Notes under the pieces: generated by a model
Database searches by the model: none
The model's input: only the letters and a program-made list of their open reading frames with translations
What the model was told of the DNA's origin: nothing
Assembly (NCBI GenBank): GCA_028683735.1
Contig: JAQUHG010000006.1
Coordinates: 1-33,943 of the forward strand
Source: Tolumonas sp.
GTDB taxonomy: Bacteria > Pseudomonadota > Gammaproteobacteria > Enterobacterales > Aeromonadaceae
Direction of reading: 5' to 3'
DNA length: 33,943 nucleotides
Program-made: the position numbers and the translations under genes
Part shown: positions 1 through 8,378 of the stretch, piece by piece
Position numbering within the stretch: position 1 is the first letter of the stretch
How the letters are laid out: every line of letters begins with the position of its first letter

Positions 1-299
1 CTGATCAGGAAAAACTCGGCCTGCATGTAAACGTCTTTGTTCATGTGACGTTATGTCGCCAGACGGAAGAGTGTTTGATGCAGTTCGAAGAGGCAATTCG
101 CGATCTGCCAGAGATCATGGAATGCTATCTCATGAGCGGAGAGGCCGATTATATGCTGCGTGTTGTGGTGCATGATTTACGTGAATATCAGCATTTACTG
201 ACTAATTGTCTGACGAAAATTCCGGCCGTTTCATCAATTCGATCTAGTTTTGCACTATCGAGAGTGAAATACACAACCGCGCTACCGTTGGGCATTTAA
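1..299 (+). CDS. Lrp/AsnC family transcriptional regulator, C-terminal part (5' truncated by window)
   Basis: The open frame runs in from the window edge: the first complete codon is at position 3 and no start is visible, so an internal ATG at 45 is not the real start. The visible ~99 residues form the RAM ligand-binding and oligomerisation domain of Lrp-type regulators. The strand with GEADYMLRVVV and the tail RSSFALSRVKYTTALPL are hallmarks of this family, and the ending is family-typical. The N-terminal winged HTH lies outside the window. Proteins like this sense amino acids or related small molecules and bind DNA as octamers. The specific target cannot be told from this fragment. A bidirectional hairpin terminator follows. 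Confidence 0.9.
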   Translation, partial: DQEKLGLHVNVFVHVTLCRQTEECLMQFEEAIRDLPEIMECYLMSGEADYMLRVVVHDLREYQHLLTNCLTKIPAVSSIRSSFALSRVKYTTALPLGI

Positions 300-375
300 C
301 TGGGCATTAAAATTACGTTTATCAGGGCCACCATGCAGCAATGGATGTGTGATTAGCCTAAGTGCTATCTAATAT

Positions 376-408
376 AAAAATGCCAGTTGCTGGACACTGG
401 CATTTTTT
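376..408. terminator. Bidirectional rho-independent terminator
   Basis: A perfect 12-bp stem (AAAAATGCCAGT / ACTGGCATTTTT) with an 8-nt loop, flanked by A-run and T-run. It sits between the convergent Lrp gene and the minus-strand SCP2-like gene and can serve both. The rest of the 143-bp gap (300-442) shows nothing else. Confidence 0.85.
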
Positions 409-442
409 CAATCAAATCAGGAAATAACTATTTTCGTTCCCG

Positions 443-799
443 TTATAAAAATTCGGTTAATCCCTGAAACCACATCACTTCAACAAAATCACCTTTGATC
501 ACTAATAATTCTTCGCGAAGAGCCGTAAGAAACGCGTCTTTCCCTTCTTTTGACGACAACACGGCATAACCTGATGCTGCGTCTTTAAAAATCATCGCAA
601 ATTGAGGTGCCTGGGTGAGACCCGCTGTCGATGTGACTTTTCCATTTTGTATCGTGAAATGGCGACCAATGCCATCTATCGTCTGGATCTGAAAAACTAA
701 TTTTTTACCATCAACATATTTTGCACATGCTGGTTTGGTTTTGACCGCGCGCTGTAACAGCTTAGTTAACATCCAGAGCAAAAATTTGAATTTCAACAT
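443..799 (-). CDS. Small SCP2 sterol-binding-domain-like protein
   Basis: A 118-residue protein with an N-terminal hydrophobic/basic helix, then an alternating beta/alpha pattern (about residues 28-115). The segment around QIQTIDGIGRHFTIQNGKV and the stretch after it resemble the SCP-2 fold, which binds lipids or hydrophobic ligands. It is the last gene of a compact minus-strand operon, starting 15 nt after the alpha/beta hydrolase stop. No catalytic motif is visible. Its role beside three oxidoreductase/hydrolase genes could be to carry a hydrophobic substrate, but that is inference. The family call rests on pattern recognition and should be tested by profile search. Confidence 0.6.
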   Translation of the reverse strand: MLKFKFLLWMLTKLLQRAVKTKPACAKYVDGKKLVFQIQTIDGIGRHFTIQNGKVTSTAGLTQAPQFAMIFKDAASGYAVLSSKEGKDAFLTALREELLVIKGDFVEVMWFQGLTEFL

Positions 800-814
800 G
801 GTTAATTTTTATCC

Positions 815-1663
815 TTACTCTTCATCTAAAAACTGTATTGCATGCTTCAAAAATCGTTCTGGATACTGATATTGAGCGGCATGACCAGCATCTGGATAAA
901 TGAATAATTGCGCATTCGGGATGTTCTGAGCCATATACCAAGAATTGATGGTGGGGATCATCACGTCATTTGAACCATTAAGAATGAAGGTTGGCTGCCT
1001 GATTTCCCGTAAATGTTTAAACGGTTCTTTGCGATCTAATTTGGCCAGATAATACATATTGGCTTCGATCTGTGCCTGAATTACAGCAGGCGAGCTGGCG
1101 GGATCTTGTTCTATCCGCTGGTGACGGCGTTCCCAGAAAGCGAGACCGGCTTGTCGGGCTGCCTCTGAGCGGCCAAAAAACAGGAATAAAAAATCTTCTA
1201 CCGTTGGAACGGGTCGAGGTGCTGCATCCAAAACACCGGGGTCGGAATCTGGATTTCCACCGCGTGGCCCTGTGCCTAACAGCATGAGTTTTCGGACTAG
1301 CGCGGGATGACGCAATGTCAGATCTTGCGCCTGAAAACCGCCAAGAGAAAAACCCAATACATCAACTACGGTTAAGCCGAGTGCGCGTATAACCGCCGCC
1401 GCGTCGTCGGCCATCTGTTCAATCCGGGTTCGCGGTGTGCCGGAAGACGAAGCTACGCCACGTCCGTTGAACAAGATCACCTCTCGTCCTGCAGCCAAAC
1501 CATCTGTTATGAGTGGATCCCAATGATCCATGCCGCCACGGAAATGCTGTAGAAAAAACAGCGGTGGCTGTTTCGTGGTGTTATTTCCCCAACGGCGATA
1601 AGCGAATCGGTCACCATCAATGTCGACAAAAAGGGTAGGCGCCGTGAGATGCGTATTGGTCAT
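815..1663 (-). CDS. Alpha/beta-fold hydrolase
   Basis: A 282-residue soluble hydrolase with a complete catalytic triad by position: nucleophile Ser106 in the elbow GFSLGG, Asp233 in NGSNDVMIP and His261 in DAGHAAQY. The oxyanion-side motif HFRGG is near residue 40. A lid region of about residues 140-200 separates the two halves, as in epoxide-hydrolase, esterase and haloperoxidase-like members. No signal peptide is seen, so it is cytoplasmic. It is the third gene of the operon, 30 nt after the MDR gene, with an AGGA Shine-Dalgarno about 10 nt ahead of its ATG. The substrate is unknown; the neighbouring dehydrogenases suggest turnover of a carbonyl or ester compound. Confidence 0.85.
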   Translation of the reverse strand: MTNTHLTAPTLFVDIDGDRFAYRRWGNNTTKQPPLFFLQHFRGGMDHWDPLITDGLAAGREVILFNGRGVASSSGTPRTRIEQMADDAAAVIRALGLTVVDVLGFSLGGFQAQDLTLRHPALVRKLMLLGTGPRGGNPDSDPGVLDAAPRPVPTVEDFLFLFFGRSEAARQAGLAFWERRHQRIEQDPASSPAVIQAQIEANMYYLAKLDRKEPFKHLREIRQPTFILNGSNDVMIPTINSWYMAQNIPNAQLFIYPDAGHAAQYQYPERFLKHAIQFLDEE

Positions 1664-1693
1664 AAATAAATATCCTGAAATTGAAATGTCAGA

Positions 1694-2704
1694 TCAGTTT
1701 GTCGCCATCTTCACCACAACTTTGCCCTTGGCTCGGCCCGTTTCAAGATAAGCAAAGGCTTCTTTTGATTGCGCAAAAGGGAATACTTTATCGACCACGG
1801 GCGTAATGTGGCCGGCCTCGATCAGCGCGCCAATCGAGGCGAGTTGTTGGCCGTTGGGTTGAACGAACATGAATGAATAATCGGCGCGGTGTTTTTCGGC
1901 TTTGCGTATTATCTTGCGGCTGATCAGACCGAACACAAACTGCATCAAGAAATTCATGCCTCTTGCTCGTGCGAACGCAACATCAGGTGGGCCGATGAGA
2001 GAAATCACACGACTATTCGGTTTTAAGATCCGCAGGGATTTCTCAATACTATCGCCTCTGAGCGTACCCAATACGACATCATAGCCCTGCAAAATTTCTT
2101 CGAATGCTTGTGATTTGTAATCAATGACTTCATCAGCGCCCAGACGCGACACTAAATCGACGTTACGGGTGCTGGTGGTCGTGGCTACCGTTGCACCCAG
2201 ATATTTAGCCAACTGGATCGCAAACGTACCAATGCCGCCAGAACCCGCCGGAATAAAGACTTTTTGTCCTGCTCGAAGCTGTGCTTTCTCTTTAAGAGCT
2301 TGCCACGAAGTCAGCCCCACCATGGGGATCGACGCTGCCTGAACAAAATCCAAGCTCGCTGGTTTCATCGCCGCAGCACTTTCAGGAACAACCGCAAACT
2401 CAGCCAGTGCACCGTGAGGTAAATCGAATAGGCTGGCGAAGATAGCATCACCTACTTTGAAACGAGTGACACGGCTTCCTACTTCAAGCACAACCCCGGC
2501 CAAATCGCTACCAACCGTGATGGGGAGTTGATACCGTAAAATTGGTTTGAATGAGCCTTTCGGGATCATGCAATCGATTGGGTTCAAACCAGCCGCATGA
2601 ACCTGCACAAGCAGTTCGTCATCTTTAATGGTCGGTCTTGGTATGTCGGCGAAATCGATCTGATCGGATTTGCCATAACGTTTTAATATCAGTGCTTTCA
2701 TCAT
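1694..2704 (-). CDS. NADP-dependent MDR oxidoreductase (zinc-independent, quinone-oxidoreductase type)
   Basis: A longer in-frame start exists at 2749, but it overlaps the upstream SDR gene. The ATG at 2704 lies one base beyond the SDR stop and begins the typical MMKALILKRYG, so I use it (336 residues; 2701 is equally possible). The GroES-like half carries VGSDLAGVVLEVGSRV (about 64-79). The Rossmann half has the nucleotide loop AGSGGIGT (153-160). The catalytic and structural zinc cysteines of alcohol dehydrogenases are absent, matching the quinone reductase/enoyl reductase branch. It probably reduces an alpha,beta-unsaturated carbonyl or quinone with NADPH. The one-base gap to the SDR implies translational coupling. 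Confidence 0.88.
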   Translation of the reverse strand: MMKALILKRYGKSDQIDFADIPRPTIKDDELLVQVHAAGLNPIDCMIPKGSFKPILRYQLPITVGSDLAGVVLEVGSRVTRFKVGDAIFASLFDLPHGALAEFAVVPESAAAMKPASLDFVQAASIPMVGLTSWQALKEKAQLRAGQKVFIPAGSGGIGTFAIQLAKYLGATVATTTSTRNVDLVSRLGADEVIDYKSQAFEEILQGYDVVLGTLRGDSIEKSLRILKPNSRVISLIGPPDVAFARARGMNFLMQFVFGLISRKIIRKAEKHRADYSFMFVQPNGQQLASIGALIEAGHITPVVDKVFPFAQSKEAFAYLETGRAKGKVVVKMATN

Positions 2705-2705
2705 T

Positions 2706-3494
2706 TCATTTCGGCCCCAGATAGCGCAGAGCAGGTTGCATTTGTGCAAAGCCAGGTATCATGGCTTGTCTGGTCGCTTCAAATGTTTGCCATTGTGTCG
2801 CGTCATGCAGCGGAGGAATAGTTACCGCTTCTCGCTGATCGAAACCAACTAAAGCAGCATCTACTAAGTCATTAACGTCCATCATGGGTGGAAGCGCATT
2901 GACGTCTGCACCAGAACGTTCCCAGATCTCAGTGCGTGTGGCGGCAGGAAGAACGGCTTGAACATAGACACCTTTTGGTGCGAGTTCTAGGCTCAGCCCT
3001 TGCGATAAAAACAGCACAAAGGCTTTGGTCGCACCATAAACTGACAATCCAAATTCAGGCATCAGCGCAACCGCAGAGCTGATATTGATGATCGCACCTT
3101 GACCTGCTTGTGAGAGTCGTGGTGCAACTGCACTGGCAAGACGAACAAGGGCGGTCGTATTGAGTGTGACCAGTGTCTCTATATCATCGGTCGTTTGCTC
3201 AATGAAACTACCACCAAGACTTGCACCTGCATTGTTAATGAGGATCCCGATCTGGGAGTCATCACGCAGTCGACTTTCGACAACGGCCAATTCATTCGGT
3301 TGAGTTAAGTCGGCCTTGATGATGTCGATGGTGATGTTATTTTCTTCACGCAACCGCGTAGCGAGTGCTTCCATTCTTGCTACATCACGAGCAACCAGAA
3401 CAAGGTTGTGGCCTCGACGCGCGAAACGATCAGCATAAGTGGCACCAATACCGGATGATGCACCAGTGATAAGGACGGAAGGTTTAGTGTTCAT
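2706..3494 (-). CDS. Short-chain dehydrogenase/reductase (SDR)
   Basis: A 262-residue classical SDR. The cofactor loop TGASSGIG is at 10-17, NNAG at 87-90, the catalytic Ser about 139/140 in INISS, and Tyr153/Lys157 in YGATK, so the active site is complete. The arginine after the second strand (VARD) favours NADP(H). It is the first gene of the minus-strand operon SDR-MDR-hydrolase-SCP2-like and is divergent from the TetR-type gene. The promoter region between them is filled by a dyad operator, so this operon is the likely target of that repressor. The substrate is not deducible. Confidence 0.9.
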   Translation of the reverse strand: MNTKPSVLITGASSGIGATYADRFARRGHNLVLVARDVARMEALATRLREENNITIDIIKADLTQPNELAVVESRLRDDSQIGILINNAGASLGGSFIEQTTDDIETLVTLNTTALVRLASAVAPRLSQAGQGAIINISSAVALMPEFGLSVYGATKAFVLFLSQGLSLELAPKGVYVQAVLPAATRTEIWERSGADVNALPPMMDVNDLVDAALVGFDQREAVTIPPLHDATQWQTFEATRQAMIPGFAQMQPALRYLGPK

Positions 3495-3513
3495 ATTGGA
3501 CTCTCTTTTTAAT

Positions 3514-3559
3514 GATTATGAATGTAATCTAAATTAATTTTAAGATTACATTCATAATC
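3514..3559. promoter_or_regulatory. Double-dyad operator between SDR operon and TetR gene
   Basis: Two 17-bp arms, 3514-3530 and 3543-3559, are perfect reverse complements across a 12-bp AT spacer. Each arm is itself a dyad of the form GATTA-N6-TAATC. Two equivalent half-palindromic sites in a divergent intergenic region are what TetR-family dimers usually bind. I infer autoregulation plus control of the SDR operon. CATAAT (3553-3558) inside the right arm could be a -10 for the TetR gene, with no convincing -35. Confidence 0.8.
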
Positions 3560-3642
3560 TAAACTGTCAAGTATCTTTGATGATGAACGACATCAATGTA
3601 TATTGTGGTTCGGGCAACAGACTGGGAAAGGAACGTGTTGAA

Positions 3643-4203
3643 ATGAAAGTCACCAAGGCACAAGCACAAGAGAACCGGGCGCGAATTGTTGCGATAGCAT
3701 CTAAATTATTTCGTGAACATGGTTACGATGGGGTAGGTGTCGCTGATCTGATGTCGGCGGCCGGTTTTACCCATGGTGGGTTCTATAAACATTTCGGTTC
3801 CAAAGCCGATCTCATGGCAGAAGCGGCGGCATATGGGCTTTCACAATCAGCAACCCAGACAAACAACATTGATATTGTTGAATTTGTAAAACAATACACA
3901 TCACGAGCGCACCGAGATCAACGAAGTGACGGCTGTACTATGGCTGCTTTGTGTGGCGATGCCGCGCGTCAATCTGATGCAGTTAAAACGACATTTGCAC
4001 ATGGAATTGAAAGCTTACTAACGACGATTGAATGTAAAAATTTGAGTCGCGATCAACAGCAGGCGCGAGCACAGAAACTAAATATGCTTGCCCATTTAGT
4101 TGGCGCAGTCATGTTATCGCGTGCCTGCCCGGATGACTCTCAACTGGCAGATGAAATTCTGGAGGTCAGCCGCAATGACATTCTTAGGCAACTTGCTCAA
4201 TAA
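3643..4203 (+). CDS. TetR/AcrR family transcriptional repressor
   Basis: The frame opens at a TTG at 3577, but the ATG at 3643 has a purine-rich AAAGGA-type ribosome site about 10 nt upstream and begins the family-typical MKVTKAQAQENRARI, giving 186 residues. The N-terminal three-helix HTH is clear, with the recognition region FTHGGFYKHFGSKADL at about 42-57. The C-terminal domain is the divergent ligand pocket and includes CTMAALCGDAARQ. It is transcribed away from the SDR operon over the dyad operator at 3514-3559. The inducer is probably a substrate or relative of the operon enzymes, but nothing in the sequence identifies it. Confidence 0.9.
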   Translation: MKVTKAQAQENRARIVAIASKLFREHGYDGVGVADLMSAAGFTHGGFYKHFGSKADLMAEAAAYGLSQSATQTNNIDIVEFVKQYTSRAHRDQRSDGCTMAALCGDAARQSDAVKTTFAHGIESLLTTIECKNLSRDQQQARAQKLNMLAHLVGAVMLSRACPDDSQLADEILEVSRNDILRQLAQ

Positions 4204-4358
4204 TTGGAATGAATCTAATACCGTGGCCATTTGTTTTTTGCCTATGTCATTGTTAGTTCTATTATTAGATATAAAGAACTCTAAATTGAGTTGCTATCGA
4301 TGTGTTCATGCATTTGACTCGATGTAGATGATCAACTTAGCAATGAGGATCAATCCCC

Positions 4359-5249
4359 ATGACATTTACAAAATGGTGTTCATGTCTTCTGTTCAGCAAA
4401 TGGATAATCGTCGCTAGTCTCTCGATTGGGGGTATTGGAGCCGGGTTGGCTTCGGAATCAGTTATTCGGTACTTTCCCTCTGGTACTATTTACGAATACA
4501 GATGGAAGCTTTTGGAGCTAGCATTAGCCCATACCAATGATACAAAGAAACTACCGCAGTTAGCGCCTTTCTCGGAAGATGTAACGCAAAACCGAGGTAT
4601 CTCTTTGTTGGAAGCAGGGGATATTGATGTCATTGCGTTAGGGACAAATGCTGAGCGTGAAGCTCAGCTATTACCAGTAAAGATAGACATTTTACGGGGT
4701 ATTGTCGGTTTCAGATTGTTAGTTATCCGGGCTGCTGATCAAGAACGCATTACACAGATGGATGAAGTATCACTACGAAAACAACTCATGTTTGGTTTGA
4801 ATAGCCAATGGGCTGACCTTCCTATTATGAGAGCGAATGGATTTTCAGTTGTTACTTCTTCAGATTATGAAAATTTATTTGCGATGTTGGCTGCCAATAG
4901 ATTTGATGCATTTCCTCGTGGTCTAAATGAAGCGCGGCGTGAATTAGATGAGCGCAAACAGAATTATTCACAATTGGCGATTGAGAAGTCCAAAGCACTC
5001 TATTTTCCTTACCCGGTTTATTTTTGGGTTAATAAAAACAATGTGGCACTAGCTAAAAGAATAGAGCTTGGGTTAAGTCGTTCATTAGCTGATGGATCTT
5101 TCCGTAAATTATTCGAGAGTTATCATGCCGCAGAGATCACAGCGATAAAACGAGAGAAGCGTAAAGTGATCCTGCTTGATAACACTATTTTGCCCGCAGG
5201 CAATGCAAAACCAGATACGAGTTGGTGGTGGCCTAAGTCCAATCATTAA
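4359..5249 (+). CDS. Periplasmic solute-binding-like protein paired with a sensor kinase
   Basis: A 296-residue protein with an N-terminal signal peptide (basic start, hydrophobic core about 14-30, cleavage probably near GLAS). It then has a type-2 periplasmic binding protein pattern (SBP_bac_3-like), with segments such as ISLLEAGDIDVIALGTN and MLAANRFDAFPRGLNEA. No transporter permease or ATPase is adjacent. The next gene, 42 nt downstream, is a membrane hybrid kinase. It may therefore act as a ligand-binding accessory of that kinase, in the manner of TorT with TorS or LuxP with LuxQ, rather than in uptake. The ligand is unknown. The C-terminal tail is short and Trp-rich (TSWWWPK). Confidence 0.75.
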   Translation: MTFTKWCSCLLFSKWIIVASLSIGGIGAGLASESVIRYFPSGTIYEYRWKLLELALAHTNDTKKLPQLAPFSEDVTQNRGISLLEAGDIDVIALGTNAEREAQLLPVKIDILRGIVGFRLLVIRAADQERITQMDEVSLRKQLMFGLNSQWADLPIMRANGFSVVTSSDYENLFAMLAANRFDAFPRGLNEARRELDERKQNYSQLAIEKSKALYFPYPVYFWVNKNNVALAKRIELGLSRSLADGSFRKLFESYHAAEITAIKREKRKVILLDNTILPAGNAKPDTSWWWPKSNH

Positions 5250-5291
5250 TTTTCGTCATTGATAATCAGGGAGTTCGGGAATGGAAAAACA

Positions 5292-8200
5292 ATGACGATT
5301 TCAACACAAACGCTCTCGAGACGCTTACTTTATACCATGCTCCCGTGGTATGTGCTGCTGGCTGTCAGTGTTACCGGAATACAGCTTACTATCCAATATT
5401 TCACCGTTGACCATGCTATCGGCAACGATTTGGCATCATTGGGGCGTACCGTTGAACCAGGTGTAACAGAAGCCGTTTGGGAGTTGGATTCGGTACGGCT
5501 TTCATCAGCGGCAAAGGGTGTTAGACAGAATGAGATTGTAACCGGGGTTCTTATTCGCAATGATAAGGGCGATGTTCTCGAAAGCGACGGCGTTATTCCT
5601 GCACAGCAAAAACAATCGATAACTCTGTTATCCCGTCCATATCGGCAGCAAGTCGTGTCACTTTTCCACCAGTCATCAAATGGTTCTCATCATTTGATTG
5701 GTTATTTGGACTTGTACTCCAATCAGAGCGTCCTGTGGGATCGCATTAAATATAGCCTTTCGGTGATGTTATTAAGTTCAGTCATCGTCACCACCTGTCT
5801 CTGGTTTATTTTCTCTTGGGCAATTCGTTTTCGGTTATCGGATAGCGTAACCCTGATGGCTAAAACGGTCGCAGGTTGGCGATATAAGCCCAAAGAGATG
5901 CGAGTCGAGAAGATCGAATATCCATATCAAGATGAATTAGGTGCGCTCGTTGATGTGCTGAATGAAAGCCAATCGCTACTTTTTGAATCGATACAAAAAC
6001 TCAATGCAGTGAATCTGAATCTTGAGCAAATTGTTGCCGAGCGGACACAAGAGCTGCGGTTGGCTAAAGACTCAGCAGAGCATGCCAACCTCGCTAAAAG
6101 TCAATTTCTGGCCAATATGAGTCATGAAATTCGCACGCCAATGAATGCTATTTTGGGCATGCTTTATCTTGCCCTCAAAAATGATTTACCGTCCAGTTTG
6201 CATAACTACCTTTCAAAAGCACAAGGCGCTGCCCATTCTCTGCTGGGCATTATTAATGACATTCTCGACTTTTCTAAAATTGAGGCGGGTAAGCTAGAGC
6301 TGGAAAGCATTGAATTCAGCCTTGATAGTGTATTGGATCAACTGACTGACGCAATCAATTACCAGGCTGAACACAAGGGTATTGAGTTTCTTATTCGCTA
6401 CGATACGGCTATTCCGTCGATTTTACTGGGTGATCCACTGCGTCTTGGCCAAGTGTTGCTGAATTTATGCGGTAATGCGGTGAAATTTACGGAGCAAGGT
6501 GAGGTAGAACTGGCTTTTCATGCTCTTTCTATCACTGATACTGAGTTAAATATTCAGGTCAATGTTCGGGATACGGGGATCGGGATGTTGCCTGAACAAC
6601 AAAATAAATTGTTCCAGAAATTCACTCAGGCCGATCAATCGACAACCCGTCATTATGGCGGCACCGGGTTAGGCTTAGCGATTTGCAAAAATCTGGTTGA
6701 GCTGATGGGCGGGACAATATGGATCGAAGATACTCAATTGGGGAAAGGAACCACCATCTGTTTTACTGCCCAATTTAAAATGGCACCACAAGTAAAGTCT
6801 CGTCGTCATGAATTACTGGAACAAGCAGGCCCATTACTCAACGGTATTCGGGTGTTGGTGGTTGATGACAATGAAATGTCGCGTGAAATTTTGGCTGGTA
6901 TGCTGAGTTATTTCGGTGTGCTTGTTCGTGTGGCGCATAATGGGCCCGCCGCATTAGCAGCATTGCAGACTGAGAATGAAAGACCGTTTGATGTTGTGTT
7001 AATGGACTGGAAAATGCCCGGTATGAACGGGGATGAAGCGGCACAACGCATTCATAACGAGATAGTTCATCAGCCTAAAATTGTCATGGTAACGGCCTAT
7101 GGTCGTGAGGATGTTATCCGGCTGGCAGAACAGGCCGGCGTTGATGGTTTTCTCATTAAGCCTGTTTCACCGTCCTCGTTGCTCGACACAATTCTTTCCG
7201 TCCTTGGGCGGGGGCGAATTTTGGGAGTCCCGGATCATCTGCCGCAAAAAACAGTTACATTAGCGAGTCATAATAATTTGGCTGGCATTCATTTATTACT
7301 GGTTGAAGATAATGACATCAACCGTGAATTTGCGGCCGAATTGTTACGTAGCCAAGGGATTGTGGTTGATGAAGCACTCAACGGGGAAGAAGCAGTCTAT
7401 AAGGTTCAACGCCAGAACTATGATGGTGTATTGATGGATATCCAGATGCCGGTCATGGATGGATTAGAGGCCGCTCAACATATCCGTGCTTTGGCAAAAA
7501 CACCTGATGGTGCGCGTTTCGCTTCATTACCTATTATTGCTATGACCGCATTGGCAATGGTACAAGATGTAGAAAAAAGTCTGGCGGCCGGTATGAACGA
7601 TCATATAACCAAACCGATGGATCCAGAACGTCTGATGTCGTCTTTGGCTAAATGGGTGCATAGTTCTTCATCATCCAATACCGAAGCAGTTTTGAGCTCA
7701 ACAGCCAGTCTTTCGCAGCAATACGCCAATGATTTGCAACTTTTGACGAGTCTGGATATCCGGCAAGGTATCCGCCGTATTGGTGGTAAAGAAGACGCTT
7801 ATCGCAAACAACTCAGCCGCTTTCGGAAACATTATGCAGATGCTGATATCCGGTTACAGCAACTGATTTCTGAATATGGAGCGCAGAAGGCGGAGGATTA
7901 TTGCCATGCGCTGAAAGGAGTTTCCGGCAATATCGGTGCCGTCCGGCTTTTTGATTCGGTGAGTCGCATTGATGCTCAGCTCAAACAAGGTCAACAACCT
8001 GAGCCTGCACAACTGAAAATCATGCAGCAACAGCTACGACAAGTTATGAATGATATTGATAGTTTGACTAATCCGGTAGTGGAACCACCAATTCAGCTAA
8101 CGAACCGCTTGAGTCGAGATGAAGTCTTGGCGCGGTTAGATAAGTTAGCCTATTCGTTAGAATATGACTTAGGTGCTGTAGAACCCTTGTTAACTGAAAT

Positions 8201-8378
8201 CCGAGCTAATTTAAGCGGTTATGAAGTTGAATCATTGGTCGGTGATATTGTCGCTAAGACCGATATTTTTGCCATCGATGAAGCATTGGCTTTGTTAACG
8301 ACATTACGCAATCGATTACACCCGGAAAACGTTGGTGATGTGTTAAAGAATAAACGTAGCGGTGATCAATATGAGTGA
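5292..8378 (+). CDS. Hybrid sensor histidine kinase (TM-HAMP-like-HK-REC-REC-HPt)
   Basis: I start at ATG 5292 ([11 protein letters not shown], 1028 residues); the frame also opens at a TTG at 5259. Order: TM1 about 15-35; periplasmic sensor about 36-150; TM2 about 155-180; HAMP-like linker and coiled coil to about 265; HisKA with phospho-acceptor His278 in [10 protein letters not shown]; HATPase with N box (NAVKF), DTGIG and [12 protein letters not shown]1 with Asp572 (LMDWKMPG); REC2 with Asp716 (LMDIQMPV); and HPt with His872 ([13 protein letters not shown]). All phosphorelay residues are present, so it can run a full His-Asp-His relay at the inner membrane. It sits between its probable periplasmic partner and an EAL effector whose ATG overlaps its 3' end by 8 nt. 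Confidence 0.93.
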   Translation: MTISTQTLSRRLLYTMLPWYVLLAVSVTGIQLTIQYFTVDHAIGNDLASLGRTVEPGVTEAVWELDSVRLSSAAKGVRQNEIVTGVLIRNDKGDVLESDGVIPAQQKQSITLLSRPYRQQVVSLFHQSSNGSHHLIGYLDLYSNQSVLWDRIKYSLSVMLLSSVIVTTCLWFIFSWAIRFRLSDSVTLMAKTVAGWRYKPKEMRVEKIEYPYQDELGALVDVLNESQSLLFESIQKLNAVNLNLEQIVAERTQELRLAKDSAEHANLAKSQFLANMSHEIRTPMNAILGMLYLALKNDLPSSLHNYLSKAQGAAHSLLGIINDILDFSKIEAGKLELESIEFSLDSVLDQLTDAINYQAEHKGIEFLIRYDTAIPSILLGDPLRLGQVLLNLCGNAVKFTEQGEVELAFHALSITDTELNIQVNVRDTGIGMLPEQQNKLFQKFTQADQSTTRHYGGTGLGLAICKNLVELMGGTIWIEDTQLGKGTTICFTAQFKMAPQVKSRRHELLEQAGPLLNGIRVLVVDDNEMSREILAGMLSYFGVLVRVAHNGPAALAALQTENERPFDVVLMDWKMPGMNGDEAAQRIHNEIVHQPKIVMVTAYGREDVIRLAEQAGVDGFLIKPVSPSSLLDTILSVLGRGRILGVPDHLPQKTVTLASHNNLAGIHLLLVEDNDINREFAAELLRSQGIVVDEALNGEEAVYKVQRQNYDGVLMDIQMPVMDGLEAAQHIRALAKTPDGARFASLPIIAMTALAMVQDVEKSLAAGMNDHITKPMDPERLMSSLAKWVHSSSSSNTEAVLSSTASLSQQYANDLQLLTSLDIRQGIRRIGGKEDAYRKQLSRFRKHYADADIRLQQLISEYGAQKAEDYCHALKGVSGNIGAVRLFDSVSRIDAQLKQGQQPEPAQLKIMQQQLRQVMNDIDSLTNPVVEPPIQLTNRLSRDEVLARLDKLAYSLEYDLGAVEPLLTEIRANLSGYEVESLVGDIVAKTDIFAIDEALALLTTLRNRLHPENVGDVLKNKRSGDQYE

